From Methylosinus sp. C49 (GTDB taxonomy: Bacteria > Pseudomonadota > Alphaproteobacteria > Rhizobiales > Beijerinckiaceae), in the NCBI RefSeq assembly GCF_009936375.1, contig NZ_AP022332.1, positions 3,566,501 through 3,630,500 on the forward strand: a DNA stretch of 64,000 nucleotides. The letters run 5' to 3'. Positions within the stretch are counted from its first letter, which is position 1. Each line of letters starts with the position of its first letter. Under the pieces are notes generated by a model that was not told the origin of the DNA, did not search any database, and saw nothing but the letters and a program-made list of their open reading frames with translations. Made by a program: the position numbers and the translations under genes. Of this stretch, positions 1 to 8,520 are shown one piece after another.

Positions 1-66
1 GAGCGAGCGCTGAGCGGACCACTCCGGTCCTTGCCGCCTCGCTCCTCTCGTCGGCCGCCACTGCGC

Positions 67-109
67 GGCGCTCCCTTCTCCCCCGGAGGGAGCGCCGCCC
101 TTGGGCGGC
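67..109. repeat. Overlapping GC-rich hairpins downstream of the FAH gene
   Basis: Two palindromes overlap here. One has perfect 10-bp arms at 67-76 and 87-96; the other has 7-bp arms at 94-100 and 103-109 around TT. They lie just past the 3' end of the leftward FAH-family gene, so they may form a transcript-end structure without a T-run. They also resemble the other GC-rich palindromic intergenic elements in this window. Confidence 0.5.
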
Positions 110-124
110 CTCTCCCCTCGCTTC

Positions 125-1141
125 CTAATTCTCGCTGGCCGCGACCACCTCCTGCTCGATCGCTCCGAAGATCGAATGGCCGGCGGAATCACGCATCTCG
201 ATGCGGATGCGGTCGCCCGGCTGCAAAAATCGCGTGCGCGCCGCGCCGCCGAGCAGGCTCTCGACGACGCGCTGCTCGGCGAGGCAGGAATAGCCCACCC
301 CGCCCTCGGCGATCGGCCTGCCCGGCCCGCCATCGGCCGCGCGATTTGACACTGTGCCGGAGCCGATGATGGCGCCGGCGCAAAGCGCGCGCGTGCGCGC
401 CGCATGGGCGATGAGGCGGCCGAAATCGAAGGTCATGTCGACGCCGGCGTCGGGCCGGCCGAGCGGCGCGCCATTGATGAAGGAGAGCAGCGGCGCGGAG
501 AGCGTCGCGCCGTCCCATGCAGCGCCGAGCTCGTCCGGCGTCACGGCGACGGGAGAAAAGGCCGAGGCGGGCTTGGATTGGAAAAAGCCGAACCCCTTGG
601 CCAGCTCGCTGGCCGTGAGGCCGCGCAAGGTCACGTCATTGGCCAGCATGACGAGCGCGACGCGCGCCCGCGCCGCTTCGGCGTCCAGGCCGAGCGGAAC
701 ATCGTCGGTTACGACGGCGACCTCCGCCTCGAGATCGAGGCCGAATATCTCGTCGAGAAAAGGGATGGGATCGCGCGGCCCCAGAAACCCGTCCGAGCCG
801 CCCTGATAGATGAGCGGATCGCTCCAAAAGGAGGGCGGCATCTCCACGCCGCGCGCCTTTCGCACCAGAGCGACGTGATTCACATAGGCCGAGCCGTCGG
901 CCCATTGATAGGCGCGCGGCAGCGGCGAAGCGCACTCATGCTCGCGAAAGCGAAAGGAGGGGATCAGCCCCGCCTCCAGCCGCTCGGCCAGCTCGGCGAG
1001 CGGCGGCGCGGCGCGCGGCCAATCATCCAGCGCCGCCTGCAGAGTGGGCGCGACCTCCGTCGCCTCCGCAGCGCGCGTCAAATCCCGCGAGACGACGACG
1101 AGCCTGCCATCGCGTCCGCCTTTCAAAGAAGCGAGCTTCAT
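125..1141 (-). CDS. Fumarylacetoacetate hydrolase family protein
   Basis: Predicted to catalyse the last step of tyrosine/homogentisate breakdown, splitting fumarylacetoacetate into fumarate and acetoacetate in the cytoplasm. The 338-residue protein starts MKLASLKGG and has the FAH-fold core. A metal-binding Glu-x-Glu lies in DLEAEVAVV, after the GGSDGFLGPRDPIPF segment. It lies 9 bp downstream of hmgA on the same strand, in a gene order hpd-hmgA-fah that makes the assignment strong. The short bacterial FAH form (about 330-340 aa) fits. Other FAH-superfamily hydrolases share the fold, so the substrate is inferred from context. Confidence 0.9.
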   Translation of the reverse strand: MKLASLKGGRDGRLVVVSRDLTRAAEATEVAPTLQAALDDWPRAAPPLAELAERLEAGLIPSFRFREHECASPLPRAYQWADGSAYVNHVALVRKARGVEMPPSFWSDPLIYQGGSDGFLGPRDPIPFLDEIFGLDLEAEVAVVTDDVPLGLDAEAARARVALVMLANDVTLRGLTASELAKGFGFFQSKPASAFSPVAVTPDELGAAWDGATLSAPLLSFINGAPLGRPDAGVDMTFDFGRLIAHAARTRALCAGAIIGSGTVSNRAADGGPGRPIAEGGVGYSCLAEQRVVESLLGGAARTRFLQPGDRIRIEMRDSAGHSIFGAIEQEVVAASEN

Positions 1142-1150
1142 CGCTTGTCC

Positions 1151-2449
1151 TCACGGCGTCCCGTCGAAGCGGCGCGCGAGCCCCGCCCAGCAATCGGCAT
1201 AGTCATTCTGATATGTCTCGAGCCGCGCGGCGTAGCGCGTCAAATGTTGCGGCAGCCGCGTCTCCAGCATGAAGGCGAGCGTGCCCTCGAGCTTTTGCGG
1301 GGCCAGCGCCTCCGCGCTCGCCTGCGCGAAGCTCTGCGCATCCGGCCCATGCGGCAGCATGCTGTTGTGCAGCGAGACGCCGCCGGGCGCGAACCCCTCC
1401 GCCTTGGCGTCATAGCGCCCGTAGATCAGCCCCATGAATTCGCTCATAACATTCATATGGAACCAGGGCGGACGAAACGTATGCTCGGCGACCAGCCAAC
1501 GCTCGGGGAAAATCAGAAAATCGATATTGGCCGTTCCCTCCCGCTCCGAGGGCGCCGTCAGCACGCAGAAGATCGATGGATCGGGATGGTCGAAGAGCAG
1601 CGCGCCGACCGGCGCGAAACGCCGAAGATCATATTTGTAGGGCGCGTAATCGCCGTGCCAGGCGACGACGTCGAGCGGCGAATGATCGAGCCCGCAGATG
1701 AAGAATTTGCCGCCCCATTTCACCGTGAGCCGGCACGGCCGCTCGGCGTCCCCGAAAGCCGCGACGGGCGTCTCGAAATCGCGGGCGTTGGCGAGGCAAT
1801 TGGCGCCGATCGGCCCGCGATTCGGCAGAGTGAAAGGCGCGCCGTAATTTTCGCACAGATAGCCGCGCGCCGGCCCTGTGACCAGCTCCGCCTTGAATTT
1901 CACGCCGCGCGGTAGGACGCCGATCTCGCCGGGCGCGATTTCCATCACGCCGAACTCGGTGACGAGGCGCAGCGCGCCCTTCTGCGGCAGCAGCAGCAAT
2001 TCGCCATCGGCGTCGTAGAAATAATCGTCGATCATGGAACGCGTGACGAAATAGAGCCCCGCCGCCATGCCGCTCTGCGCATCGGCGTCGCCGGCCGTCG
2101 TCATCATGCGCACGCCGGCGAGAAAAGTGAGCGCGCAATCGGGCATGGGCGGCGGCCCCCAGCGATAGCGGCCGAGCGGCAGATCATGCTCCTCGCGCGA
2201 CGGCGCGCTTTGCCAGAAGGGAAGCTCGAGCCGCTCGAAGCGCCCGACATGCCGCACGGAAGGGCGAATGCGATAGAGCCAGCTGCGCGTGTTGGCGCCG
2301 CGCGGCGCGGTGAAGGGCGAGCCCGACAATTGCTCCGCATAGAGCTTATACGGGCAATGCTGCGGCGAATTCTGCCCCACGGGAAGAGCGCCCGGCAGCG
2401 CCTCGCTGGCGAATTCATTGCCGAAGCCGGACATGTAGCGGAGCGTCAT
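1151..2449 (-). CDS. hmgA: Homogentisate 1,2-dioxygenase
   Basis: Opens the aromatic ring of homogentisate to maleylacetoacetate with a non-haem Fe(II). The 432-residue length is typical. The N-terminus ([25 protein letters not shown]) is diagnostic of the family. Candidate iron ligands are the His and Glu in [13 protein letters not shown] and the His in LPHGPD. It is the middle gene of the leftward catabolic unit, between hpd and the FAH gene; a repeat-containing spacer of 178 bp separates it from hpd. Confidence 0.96.
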   Translation of the reverse strand: MTLRYMSGFGNEFASEALPGALPVGQNSPQHCPYKLYAEQLSGSPFTAPRGANTRSWLYRIRPSVRHVGRFERLELPFWQSAPSREEHDLPLGRYRWGPPPMPDCALTFLAGVRMMTTAGDADAQSGMAAGLYFVTRSMIDDYFYDADGELLLLPQKGALRLVTEFGVMEIAPGEIGVLPRGVKFKAELVTGPARGYLCENYGAPFTLPNRGPIGANCLANARDFETPVAAFGDAERPCRLTVKWGGKFFICGLDHSPLDVVAWHGDYAPYKYDLRRFAPVGALLFDHPDPSIFCVLTAPSEREGTANIDFLIFPERWLVAEHTFRPPWFHMNVMSEFMGLIYGRYDAKAEGFAPGGVSLHNSMLPHGPDAQSFAQASAEALAPQKLEGTLAFMLETRLPQHLTRYAARLETYQNDYADCWAGLARRFDGTP

Positions 2450-2478
2450 GGCTAATCTCCGAATGGCGGCGCGCGCCC

Positions 2479-2606
2479 CACCCTCCCCTTTAGGGGGAGG
2501 GTCGGACCGCGAAGCGGTCCGGGGTGGGGTCGCTTCCCGAGATGCGGGCGCCCCCCCTCTCGCCCGCCTTCGGCGGTCGACCTCCCCCCTCGAGGGGGAG
2601 GTAGGG
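2479..2606. repeat. Palindromic intergenic repeats between hpd and hmgA
   Basis: The spacer holds several strong dyads: CCCTCCCC/GGGGGAGGG at about 2480-2500, CGGACCGC/GCGGTCCG just after it, and CCTCCCCC/GGGGGAGG near 2581-2602. They look like REP-type dispersed elements. Inside a transcribed spacer they could pause polymerase or protect RNA between the two dioxygenase genes; that role is inference. Confidence 0.55.
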
Positions 2607-2627
2607 TCCGCGCAGCGTCGAAACCCC

Positions 2628-3692
2628 TCACCCTCCCCCGCGCAGCACGCCGCGCTTCACCTGATCGTCCTCGATCGACTGGAACAGAGCGCGGAAATTT
2701 CCCTCGCCGAATCCCTCGTCGCCCTTGCGCTCGATGAACTCGAAGAAGATCGGCCCGATCACCGTCTTCGAGAAAATCTGCAGCAGCAGCTTGCGCCCCT
2801 CGCCGTCGATGAGAATGCCCAGCTCGCGCAATCGCTCCAGCCGCTCGCCATGGCCGGGAAGCCGCTCCTCGACGCGCGCGTAATAAGAATCCGGCGGCGC
2901 CGGCATGAATTGCAGCCCGCGCGCCCGCAGCGCCGTCACCGTGCGATAAATGTCGTCGCAGGCGCAGGCGACATGCTGAATGCCTTCTCCCCGATAAGCG
3001 ACGAGATATTCCTCGATCTGACTCTTGTCGTCGACGCTCTCGTTGATCGGAATTCGTATCTTCCCGCAGGGGCTGGTCATGGCGCGCGAATGCAGGCCGG
3101 TGAGCTTGCCCTCTATGTCGAAATAGCGAATTTGCCGAAAGGCGAAGAAGCGCTCGTACCACCCGGCCCATTCGTCCATATGGCCGCGATAGACATTATG
3201 GGTGAGGTGATCGATGACGGTGAGGCCGACGCCTTCTGGATGCGGATCGCGCGCGCCGGTCCAGCGAAAATCGACGTCGAAGATCGAGCCGCGCTCGCCA
3301 TAGCGATCGACGAGATAGATCAATGCGCCGCCGACGCCGACGAGCGCGGGAATCTTCAATTCCATCGGCCCGATCTTGGTCTCCGCCGCGCTCGCGCCCA
3401 AGGCGAGCGCGCGCTCATAGGCGACGCGCGCATCCGCCACGCGAAAGCCCATGGCGCAGGCGCAAGGCCCGTGCGCGCGGGCGAAATCCGCAGCGAAGCT
3501 GTCTGGCTCGGCGTTGAGCACATAATTCACGTCGCCCTGGCGATAGAGCGTCACATCCTTGGAGCGATGACGCGCGACGGCGACGAAGCCCATCTGCTCG
3601 AGCAGAGCCGCCAGCTTCGCCGGCTCGGGATGGGCGAACTCGACGAATTCGAAACCATCCGTCCCCATCGGATTTTCCGGCGAAGGCGACAT
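2628..3692 (-). CDS. hpd: 4-Hydroxyphenylpyruvate dioxygenase
   Basis: Converts 4-hydroxyphenylpyruvate to homogentisate, the entry step of the pathway encoded here. Two VOC-type halves are visible. Candidate Fe(II) ligands are the His of DHLTHNV, the His of [11 protein letters not shown] and the Glu of FFEFIERKG near the C-terminus. I chose the ATG at 3692 (354 aa, near the family length) because a perfect AAGGAGG ribosome site precedes it by about 6 nt; an upstream extension in frame to 3779 would overlap maiA and lacks such a site. It is divergent from maiA across 86 bp. Confidence 0.95.
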   Translation of the reverse strand: MSPSPENPMGTDGFEFVEFAHPEPAKLAALLEQMGFVAVARHRSKDVTLYRQGDVNYVLNAEPDSFAADFARAHGPCACAMGFRVADARVAYERALALGASAAETKIGPMELKIPALVGVGGALIYLVDRYGERGSIFDVDFRWTGARDPHPEGVGLTVIDHLTHNVYRGHMDEWAGWYERFFAFRQIRYFDIEGKLTGLHSRAMTSPCGKIRIPINESVDDKSQIEEYLVAYRGEGIQHVACACDDIYRTVTALRARGLQFMPAPPDSYYARVEERLPGHGERLERLRELGILIDGEGRKLLLQIFSKTVIGPIFFEFIERKGDEGFGEGNFRALFQSIEDDQVKRGVLRGGG

Positions 3693-3778
3693 TGCGGCCT
3701 CCTTGCGAATGACGCACTCCTTCAACATATTGCGCGCGGCCAGCGATTCCAGAGCGGGCGGCGGCGGAGGCGACGACA

Positions 3779-4411
3779 ATGAAGCTCTATGACTATTTCC
3801 GCTCCTCGGCCGCCTATCGCGTGCGCATCGCGATCGAGCTGAAAGGCTTGGATGTCGAGCGCATCCCCGTGCATCTGGCGCGCGGCGAGCAACGCCGAGC
3901 CGATTATCTCGCGAAGAATCCGCAAGGCCTCGCGCCGGCGCTCGAGCTCGACAACGGGACCATCATCACCCAATCATTGGCGATCATCGATTATCTCGAC
4001 ACGCTCGCGCCGCAACCGCTGCTGACGCCGAAAGATCCGCTGCTCGCGGCCAAGGCGCGCGGAGTCGCGCTCGCCATCGCCTGCGACATTCATCCGCTCA
4101 ACAATCGCCGCGTGCTGGACTATTTGCGCGAACGGCTGGGGCAGGACGATTCCGGCGTCGACGCCTGGATCCATCATTGGGTTCTGCAGGGCGGGCTCGA
4201 GGCGGTGGAGCGGCTCGTCGAGCCCGGCCCCTTCTGCTTCGGCGCGCAGCCGACGATTGCCGATGTCTGCCTCGTGCCGCAGCTCTTCGCGGCGCGGCGC
4301 TTCTCGACGCCGCTCGAGACGCTGCCGAAGCTTCTCGCCGTGGAGGCGCATTGCCTCGCCCATCCGGCCTTCGCCGCGGCGGAGCCGTCGCGACAGGCGG
4401 ACGCCGAATAA
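3779..4411 (+). CDS. maiA: Maleylacetoacetate isomerase (zeta-class GST)
   Basis: Isomerises maleylacetoacetate to fumarylacetoacetate with glutathione. The protein has 210 residues. The N-terminal thioredoxin-like domain carries the zeta-class signature (YFRSSAAYRVRIA), followed by NPQGLAPALELDNG and TQSLAIIDYLD, then the all-helical GST domain. It is transcribed divergently from hpd, so one intergenic region probably controls the whole pathway hpd-hmgA-fah/maiA. No local regulator gene is visible. Confidence 0.95.
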   Translation: MKLYDYFRSSAAYRVRIAIELKGLDVERIPVHLARGEQRRADYLAKNPQGLAPALELDNGTIITQSLAIIDYLDTLAPQPLLTPKDPLLAAKARGVALAIACDIHPLNNRRVLDYLRERLGQDDSGVDAWIHHWVLQGGLEAVERLVEPGPFCFGAQPTIADVCLVPQLFAARRFSTPLETLPKLLAVEAHCLAHPAFAAAEPSRQADAE

Positions 4412-4585
4412 ATCCGACTAGACCTCGGCTTTTCGCCGCCGGCTCTGCGATGATCGAGCCTGTCACGCCCGCGCCGCCGCTCCATATGGCTTAGTGGCGA
4501 GGATGCGCCGTCGTGGGCGGCGCCGTTCCGCTTTTCGCCTTTTTCGTCGTCGACAAAGACCGTCGGAATCGATCGGAAGAACGTC

Positions 4586-5356
4586 ATGTCGCTTCGTCTG
4601 CGTCTCGTCCTCGGCGTCGCCGCTCTGCTCGCCAATGCGGGCTCTGCGACGGCGCAATATTATTTCTGGCCGGAGTCGACCCAGAACGGCGCGGCGGCCG
4701 ATCCCGACGCCGAGACGCAGCCGCGCCGCCAGCGCGCGCGCGCCAATTGGCCGTTCGACGAGGAGCGCCGCGAAGCTCCGCGAGCGCGCGGCAGGGAAAA
4801 TCGCGAGCGTGACAATCGCGACCGGGACCGCCTCGCCGCCCTGCCGCCGGACGCCGATCCGAATTATTCGACGCCGATCGATTATGACGACGATGTCGAC
4901 ATGCGGCAGACGCGGCGCCGTTTCATCGGCGACCCCACCGCCGAGGAGCCCGGCACGCTGACGATCGACACGCGCGCGCGGCGTCTCTATCTCTCGCTCG
5001 AGGACGGCAAGGCGGTGGAATATGCGATCGGCGTCGGCCGCACGGGCTTCGCCTGGAAGGGCGAGGCGAAGATCGGCCGCAAAGCCTTCTGGCCGGGCTG
5101 GACGCCGCCGCCGGAAATGCTGGAGCGCCGCCCCGATCTGCCCGAGCATATGGACGGGGGCTTGAGAAATCCGCTCGGCGCGCGGGCGCTGTATCTGTTC
5201 CAGGGGCAGAAGGACACTTTGTTCCGCATTCACGGAACCAATGAGCCGGAAAGCATAGGACGCGCGGTCTCTTCCGGCTGCATCCGCATGCTCAATGCGG
5301 ATGTGATCGATCTCTATAAGCGCGTCGCCAAAGGCGCCCGCGTCGTGGTGCGGTGA
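4586..5356 (+). CDS. L,D-transpeptidase (YkuD family), secreted
   Basis: Likely forms 3-3 peptidoglycan cross-links or attaches lipoproteins to peptidoglycan in the periplasm. The 256-residue protein has a signal peptide (cleavage near ATAQ), a low-complexity Arg/Asp-rich linker to about residue 110, and a YkuD domain starting at GTLTIDTRARRLYL. The catalytic block is present: HGTNEP followed by SSGCIRM, with Cys as nucleophile and a conserved His upstream. It ends one base before the convergent acyl-carrier-like gene. The exact reaction cannot be read from sequence. Confidence 0.9.
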   Translation: MSLRLRLVLGVAALLANAGSATAQYYFWPESTQNGAAADPDAETQPRRQRARANWPFDEERREAPRARGRENRERDNRDRDRLAALPPDADPNYSTPIDYDDDVDMRQTRRRFIGDPTAEEPGTLTIDTRARRLYLSLEDGKAVEYAIGVGRTGFAWKGEAKIGRKAFWPGWTPPPEMLERRPDLPEHMDGGLRNPLGARALYLFQGQKDTLFRIHGTNEPESIGRAVSSGCIRMLNADVIDLYKRVAKGARVVVR

Positions 5357-5647
5357 TCAAGCCGCCCGCGCGCGCGCCTCGGATTGGAGCAGATCGCCGA
5401 TGAGCGCGGCGATCGTCGCCATGGTCGCCATGCTGCGGCGCTGCAGCATGGACTTCGGAAACTCCACATCGAGCGCGGCCTCGAGCCACAGCATCACCTG
5501 AATGGCGCAGAAGGGCGAGAGCCCGGCGGCGTAGAGATCGGCCTCGGCGGCGAGGCTCGCCGCGGCGACCCGCAGACCGCCTTTGGCCTCTATGGCGCGG
5601 CGGATAATCTCGATCGACGTTTCGCTGCTGATGATTTCGGTCTTCAT
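5357..5647 (-). CDS. Acyl-carrier-protein-like small protein lacking the usual Ser
   Basis: This 96-residue protein has the size and pattern of a phosphopantetheine-binding carrier protein: helix 1 (SIEIIRRAIEAKGG), then DLYAAGL-S-P-F, helix 2 (AIQVMLWLEAALDVEFPKSML) and helix 3/4 (MATIAALIGDLL). In a normal carrier the motif reads GLDSL or GLTSF. Here it reads GLSPF, so Pro stands where the phosphopantetheine-bearing Ser should be and Ser is one place early. Start ATG at 5647 is chosen because homology-like sequence begins there. It converges with the L,D-transpeptidase gene. It may be a non-acylated relative. Confidence 0.7.
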   Translation of the reverse strand: MKTEIISSETSIEIIRRAIEAKGGLRVAAASLAAEADLYAAGLSPFCAIQVMLWLEAALDVEFPKSMLQRRSMATMATIAALIGDLLQSEARARAA

Positions 5648-5849
5648 GGCCCGCCCCCTCGCTTCGCGCTCTCGTGTCGTCGAGCGTGAGAGAAGCATAG
5701 GAGGCGCCGCCCGGCGCGGCTGTGCGCCTTCGCACGAGCCTCGCCGCGAGCGCGGCCGTCGCCGATTGCCGATGCATCGGCGCGGCCTATATGGCCGGCT
5801 GTTCGACGGCGCCGAAAAAGGCGCGACCTTTGCCCCAGGATGAGAGCCG

Positions 5850-7175
5850 ATGGCGACGCGGCCGATGGCGCGACCGGATGTGGCTTCGCCTCCACATGGC
5901 GACCCTCCCCTCGAGACCGAGCCATTGCGCGCCCGGCTCGCGGCGACGCGCGCGCGCACTCTGGCGCTCGCCGCGCCGCTCGGCCCCGAGGATATGGCGG
6001 CGCAGGCGATAGAGGAGGCGAGCCCCACGAAGTGGCATCTCGCCCATACGAGCTGGTTCTTCGAGACCTTCGTGCTGGCGCGCTTTCTGCCCGGCTATCG
6101 CCTCTTCGATCCCGCTTTCGGCTATTGCTTCAACTCCTATTACGAGAGCGCCGGCGCCAGGCAGCCGCGGCCAAGACGCGGCCTGCTGAGCCAGCCTTCG
6201 CTCGAGCGCGTCATGGCCTATCGCCGCCATGTCGAGGAGGCGCTGGAACAGCTCTTCGACTCGGGCCTCGCGCCTCAGAGCGAGGCGGCGAGGCTGCTGG
6301 AGCTCGGGCTGCAGCATGAGCAGCAGCATCAGGAACTGATCCTCAGCGACATTCTCGCGCTCTTCGCCGCCAATCCGCTGCGGCCTGCCTATCGCGCCGC
6401 GCCGCCGCGCAGCCTCTGCGGCGCGCCGGAGCCGCTGCGCTGGATCGGCTACGCCGGCGGAATCATGCGCATCGGAAGCGACGCAGACGACGAGCATTTC
6501 GCCTTCGATAATGAGGCGCCGCGCCATGACGCGCTGATCCACCCTTTCGAGATCGCCGATCGGCCCGTGACCAACGCCGAATGGCTGGAGTTCATCGAGG
6601 ATGGCGGCTATGGCGATCCCGCCTTCTGGCTTTTCGACGGCTGGGCGACGATCCAGCGCGAGGGCTGGGAGGCGCCGGCCTATTGGGAGCGGCGCGGCGA
6701 CCTCTGGCTTGCCATGACGCTGGAAGGATTGCGGCCGCTGGAGCCCGCCGCCCCTGTCGTCCATGTCAGCTTCTACGAGGCCGACGCCTTCGCCCGCTGG
6801 GCCGGCGCGCGCCTGCCCACCGAATTCGAATGGGAAACGGCAGCGCAGCAGGAGCCGATCGTCGGCAATCTGCTCGAAGGCGGCGCGCTGCGCCCGCTGC
6901 CGCCGGCGGAGACCTTCCAGGGCCATGCGCGCCAGCTCTTCGGCGATGTGTGGGAGTGGACCGGCAGCGCCTATCTCCCCTACCCCGCCTATCGCCGGCC
7001 GGCCGGCGCCATAGGCGAATACAACGCCAAATTCATGTGCGACCAGCATGTGCTGCGTGGCGGCTGCTGCGCGACGCCGCAGAGCCATATTCGCGCGAGC
7101 TATCGCAACTTCCTCTATGCGCGCCAACGCTGGCTGTTCGCCGGCCTGCGCCTCGCCAGGGATGTCGGCCGATGA
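5850..7175 (+). CDS. egtB: Ergothioneine biosynthesis sulfoxide synthase EgtB
   Basis: Iron-dependent C-S bond formation between trimethylhistidine (hercynine) and a thiol donor in ergothioneine synthesis. The 441-residue protein has an N-terminal DinB-like domain with the iron-site histidines (WHLAHTSWFFETF and HEQQHQELIL) and a C-terminal formylglycine-generating-enzyme-type domain (GDVWEWTGSAYLPYPAYRR, LRGGCCATPQSHIRASYRNF). Its stop codon overlaps the start of egtD (ATGA), so the two are translationally coupled. egtA, egtC and egtE are absent nearby, which matches the short EgtB-EgtD version common in proteobacteria. Confidence 0.95.
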   Translation: MATRPMARPDVASPPHGDPPLETEPLRARLAATRARTLALAAPLGPEDMAAQAIEEASPTKWHLAHTSWFFETFVLARFLPGYRLFDPAFGYCFNSYYESAGARQPRPRRGLLSQPSLERVMAYRRHVEEALEQLFDSGLAPQSEAARLLELGLQHEQQHQELILSDILALFAANPLRPAYRAAPPRSLCGAPEPLRWIGYAGGIMRIGSDADDEHFAFDNEAPRHDALIHPFEIADRPVTNAEWLEFIEDGGYGDPAFWLFDGWATIQREGWEAPAYWERRGDLWLAMTLEGLRPLEPAAPVVHVSFYEADAFARWAGARLPTEFEWETAAQQEPIVGNLLEGGALRPLPPAETFQGHARQLFGDVWEWTGSAYLPYPAYRRPAGAIGEYNAKFMCDQHVLRGGCCATPQSHIRASYRNFLYARQRWLFAGLRLARDVGR

Positions 7176-8134
7176 CCAATGATATCGATCGCGCGGAGCC
7201 TGCCGCGCCGAAGGGCCGCGGCTTCGCCGCGGATGTGCTCGACGGTCTCTCACGCGCAGAAAAGCGCCTCTCCTGCCTCTATTTCTACGATGCGACAGGC
7301 AGCGAGCTGTTCGACGAGATCACGCGGCTGCCAGACTATTATCCGACGCGCGTCGAGACGGACATTCTCGCCGCGCATGGCGAGGAGATGCTCGACGGCG
7401 CCGGAGAGGACGCAGCGCTGGTCGAGTTCGGCTCCGGCTCCAGCCGCAAGACCGAAATATTGCTCGAGCGCGCGCCGCGCCTCGCCCTCTATGCGCCGAT
7501 CGACGTCTGCGCCAGCGCGCTGGAGAAAGCGCGCGCGCGTCTTTCCGCGCGCTTCCCGCATTTGCGCGTCTGCCCCATCGTCGCCGATTTCTCGCGGCCG
7601 GCGCCGCTGCCCGCCGATCTCGCCGATCGCCGCCGCATCGGCTTCTTTCCCGGCTCGACGATCGGCAATTTCGCGCCGGACGAAGCGCGCGCTCTGCTGA
7701 TGGCCATGCGCGTGTTGCTCGGGCCGGGCGGGCGGCTCATCGTCGGCGTCGATCTGAAGAAGGACCCGTCGCGCCTCATCGCCGCCTACAACGACGCGCA
7801 TGGCGTGACGGCCGCCTTCAATCTCAATCTATTGGCGCGCATAAATCGCGAGCTCGGCGGCGGCTTCGATCTCTCGGGCTTTTGCCATCAGGCGATCTAT
7901 GACGCGCGCGCCGGCCGCATAGAAATGCGCCTCGTCAGCCGCCGCCGCCAGACGGCGAAGATCGGCGGCCACGACTTCGCCTTCTCGCGCGGCGAGGCGA
8001 TCCATACCGAGGACTGCTACAAATATGGCGTGGACGAGTTCCGCGTCACGGCGAGCGACGCCGGCTGGGCGCCCGGCCGCGTATGGATGGACGCGGAGGC
8101 GCTGTTCAGCGTGCATGAGCTGCGGGCGCCGTAG
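7172..8134 (+). CDS. egtD: L-histidine N-alpha-methyltransferase EgtD
   Basis: Methylates histidine three times with S-adenosylmethionine to give hercynine, the EgtB substrate. The 320-residue protein shows the SAM loop LVEFGSGSSRKTEILL, the FFPGSTIGNF motif, the YNDAHGVTAAFN histidine-pocket segment and the terminal HTEDCYKY block. The ATG overlaps the egtB stop. A block of palindromic repeats follows the gene, which may end the operon. Confidence 0.95.
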   Translation: MTNDIDRAEPAAPKGRGFAADVLDGLSRAEKRLSCLYFYDATGSELFDEITRLPDYYPTRVETDILAAHGEEMLDGAGEDAALVEFGSGSSRKTEILLERAPRLALYAPIDVCASALEKARARLSARFPHLRVCPIVADFSRPAPLPADLADRRRIGFFPGSTIGNFAPDEARALLMAMRVLLGPGGRLIVGVDLKKDPSRLIAAYNDAHGVTAAFNLNLLARINRELGGGFDLSGFCHQAIYDARAGRIEMRLVSRRRQTAKIGGHDFAFSRGEAIHTEDCYKYGVDEFRVTASDAGWAPGRVWMDAEALFSVHELRAP

Positions 8135-8520
8135 GGAGCGCTCTCGATCCTGGCGATCTGTTGCGACCCTCATCCGACCTCGCTTCGCGAGGCCACCTTC
8201 TCCCACAAGTGGGAGAAGGAATGCGCCATACGATTGTGGAGCCAAAAGAGGTTCGCGCTCCTTCTCCCGCTCGCGGGAGAAGTTGGCCCTCGCGTCAGCG
8301 AGGGTCGGATGAGGGCTCTTCACAAGACGCAAGCTTTCTAAGCCTTCATCGATGAAATAGCAGCCGCGGCAGATCGCGCATAGCACGGCGCCAGCTCGCG
8401 GTATAGATTTCACAGTTGCAGCTCATAGCATCATCGTTGCAGGACGGGGCCACGCGCCGTCACGATCATTTCATGAATTTCACGTCGACATAAGCCGTCA
8501 CCTCGACAGGAGCGACCGCG
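8135..8520. other. Non-coding gap between egtD and phaC
   Basis: 386 bp without a credible gene. The left half holds a long inverted pair of palindromic repeats (8167-8219 and about 8260-8313). The right half, about 8330-8510, is more A/T-rich and probably carries the phaC promoter and leader; AGGAG at about 8508 serves as the phaC ribosome site. Confidence 0.6.
8167..8219 (+). repeat. Dispersed 53-bp palindromic intergenic repeat, copy 1
   Basis: The 53 bases here recur without change at 47849-47901. Each copy contains two hairpins, a short one (CTCGC-TTC-GCGAG) and a longer one (CTTCTCCCAC/GTGGGAGAAG). A diverged copy in opposite orientation lies at about 8260-8313, ending GGTCGGATGAGGG, so the pair forms one large inverted repeat. 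This fits a REP-like family. Confidence 0.85.

Noticed and set aside
404-1915. Long rightward open frame opposite the FAH and hmgA genes
   Set aside because: It is an antisense shadow created by the high-GC third positions of two well-identified genes; its protein is Arg/Gly-rich and matches nothing.
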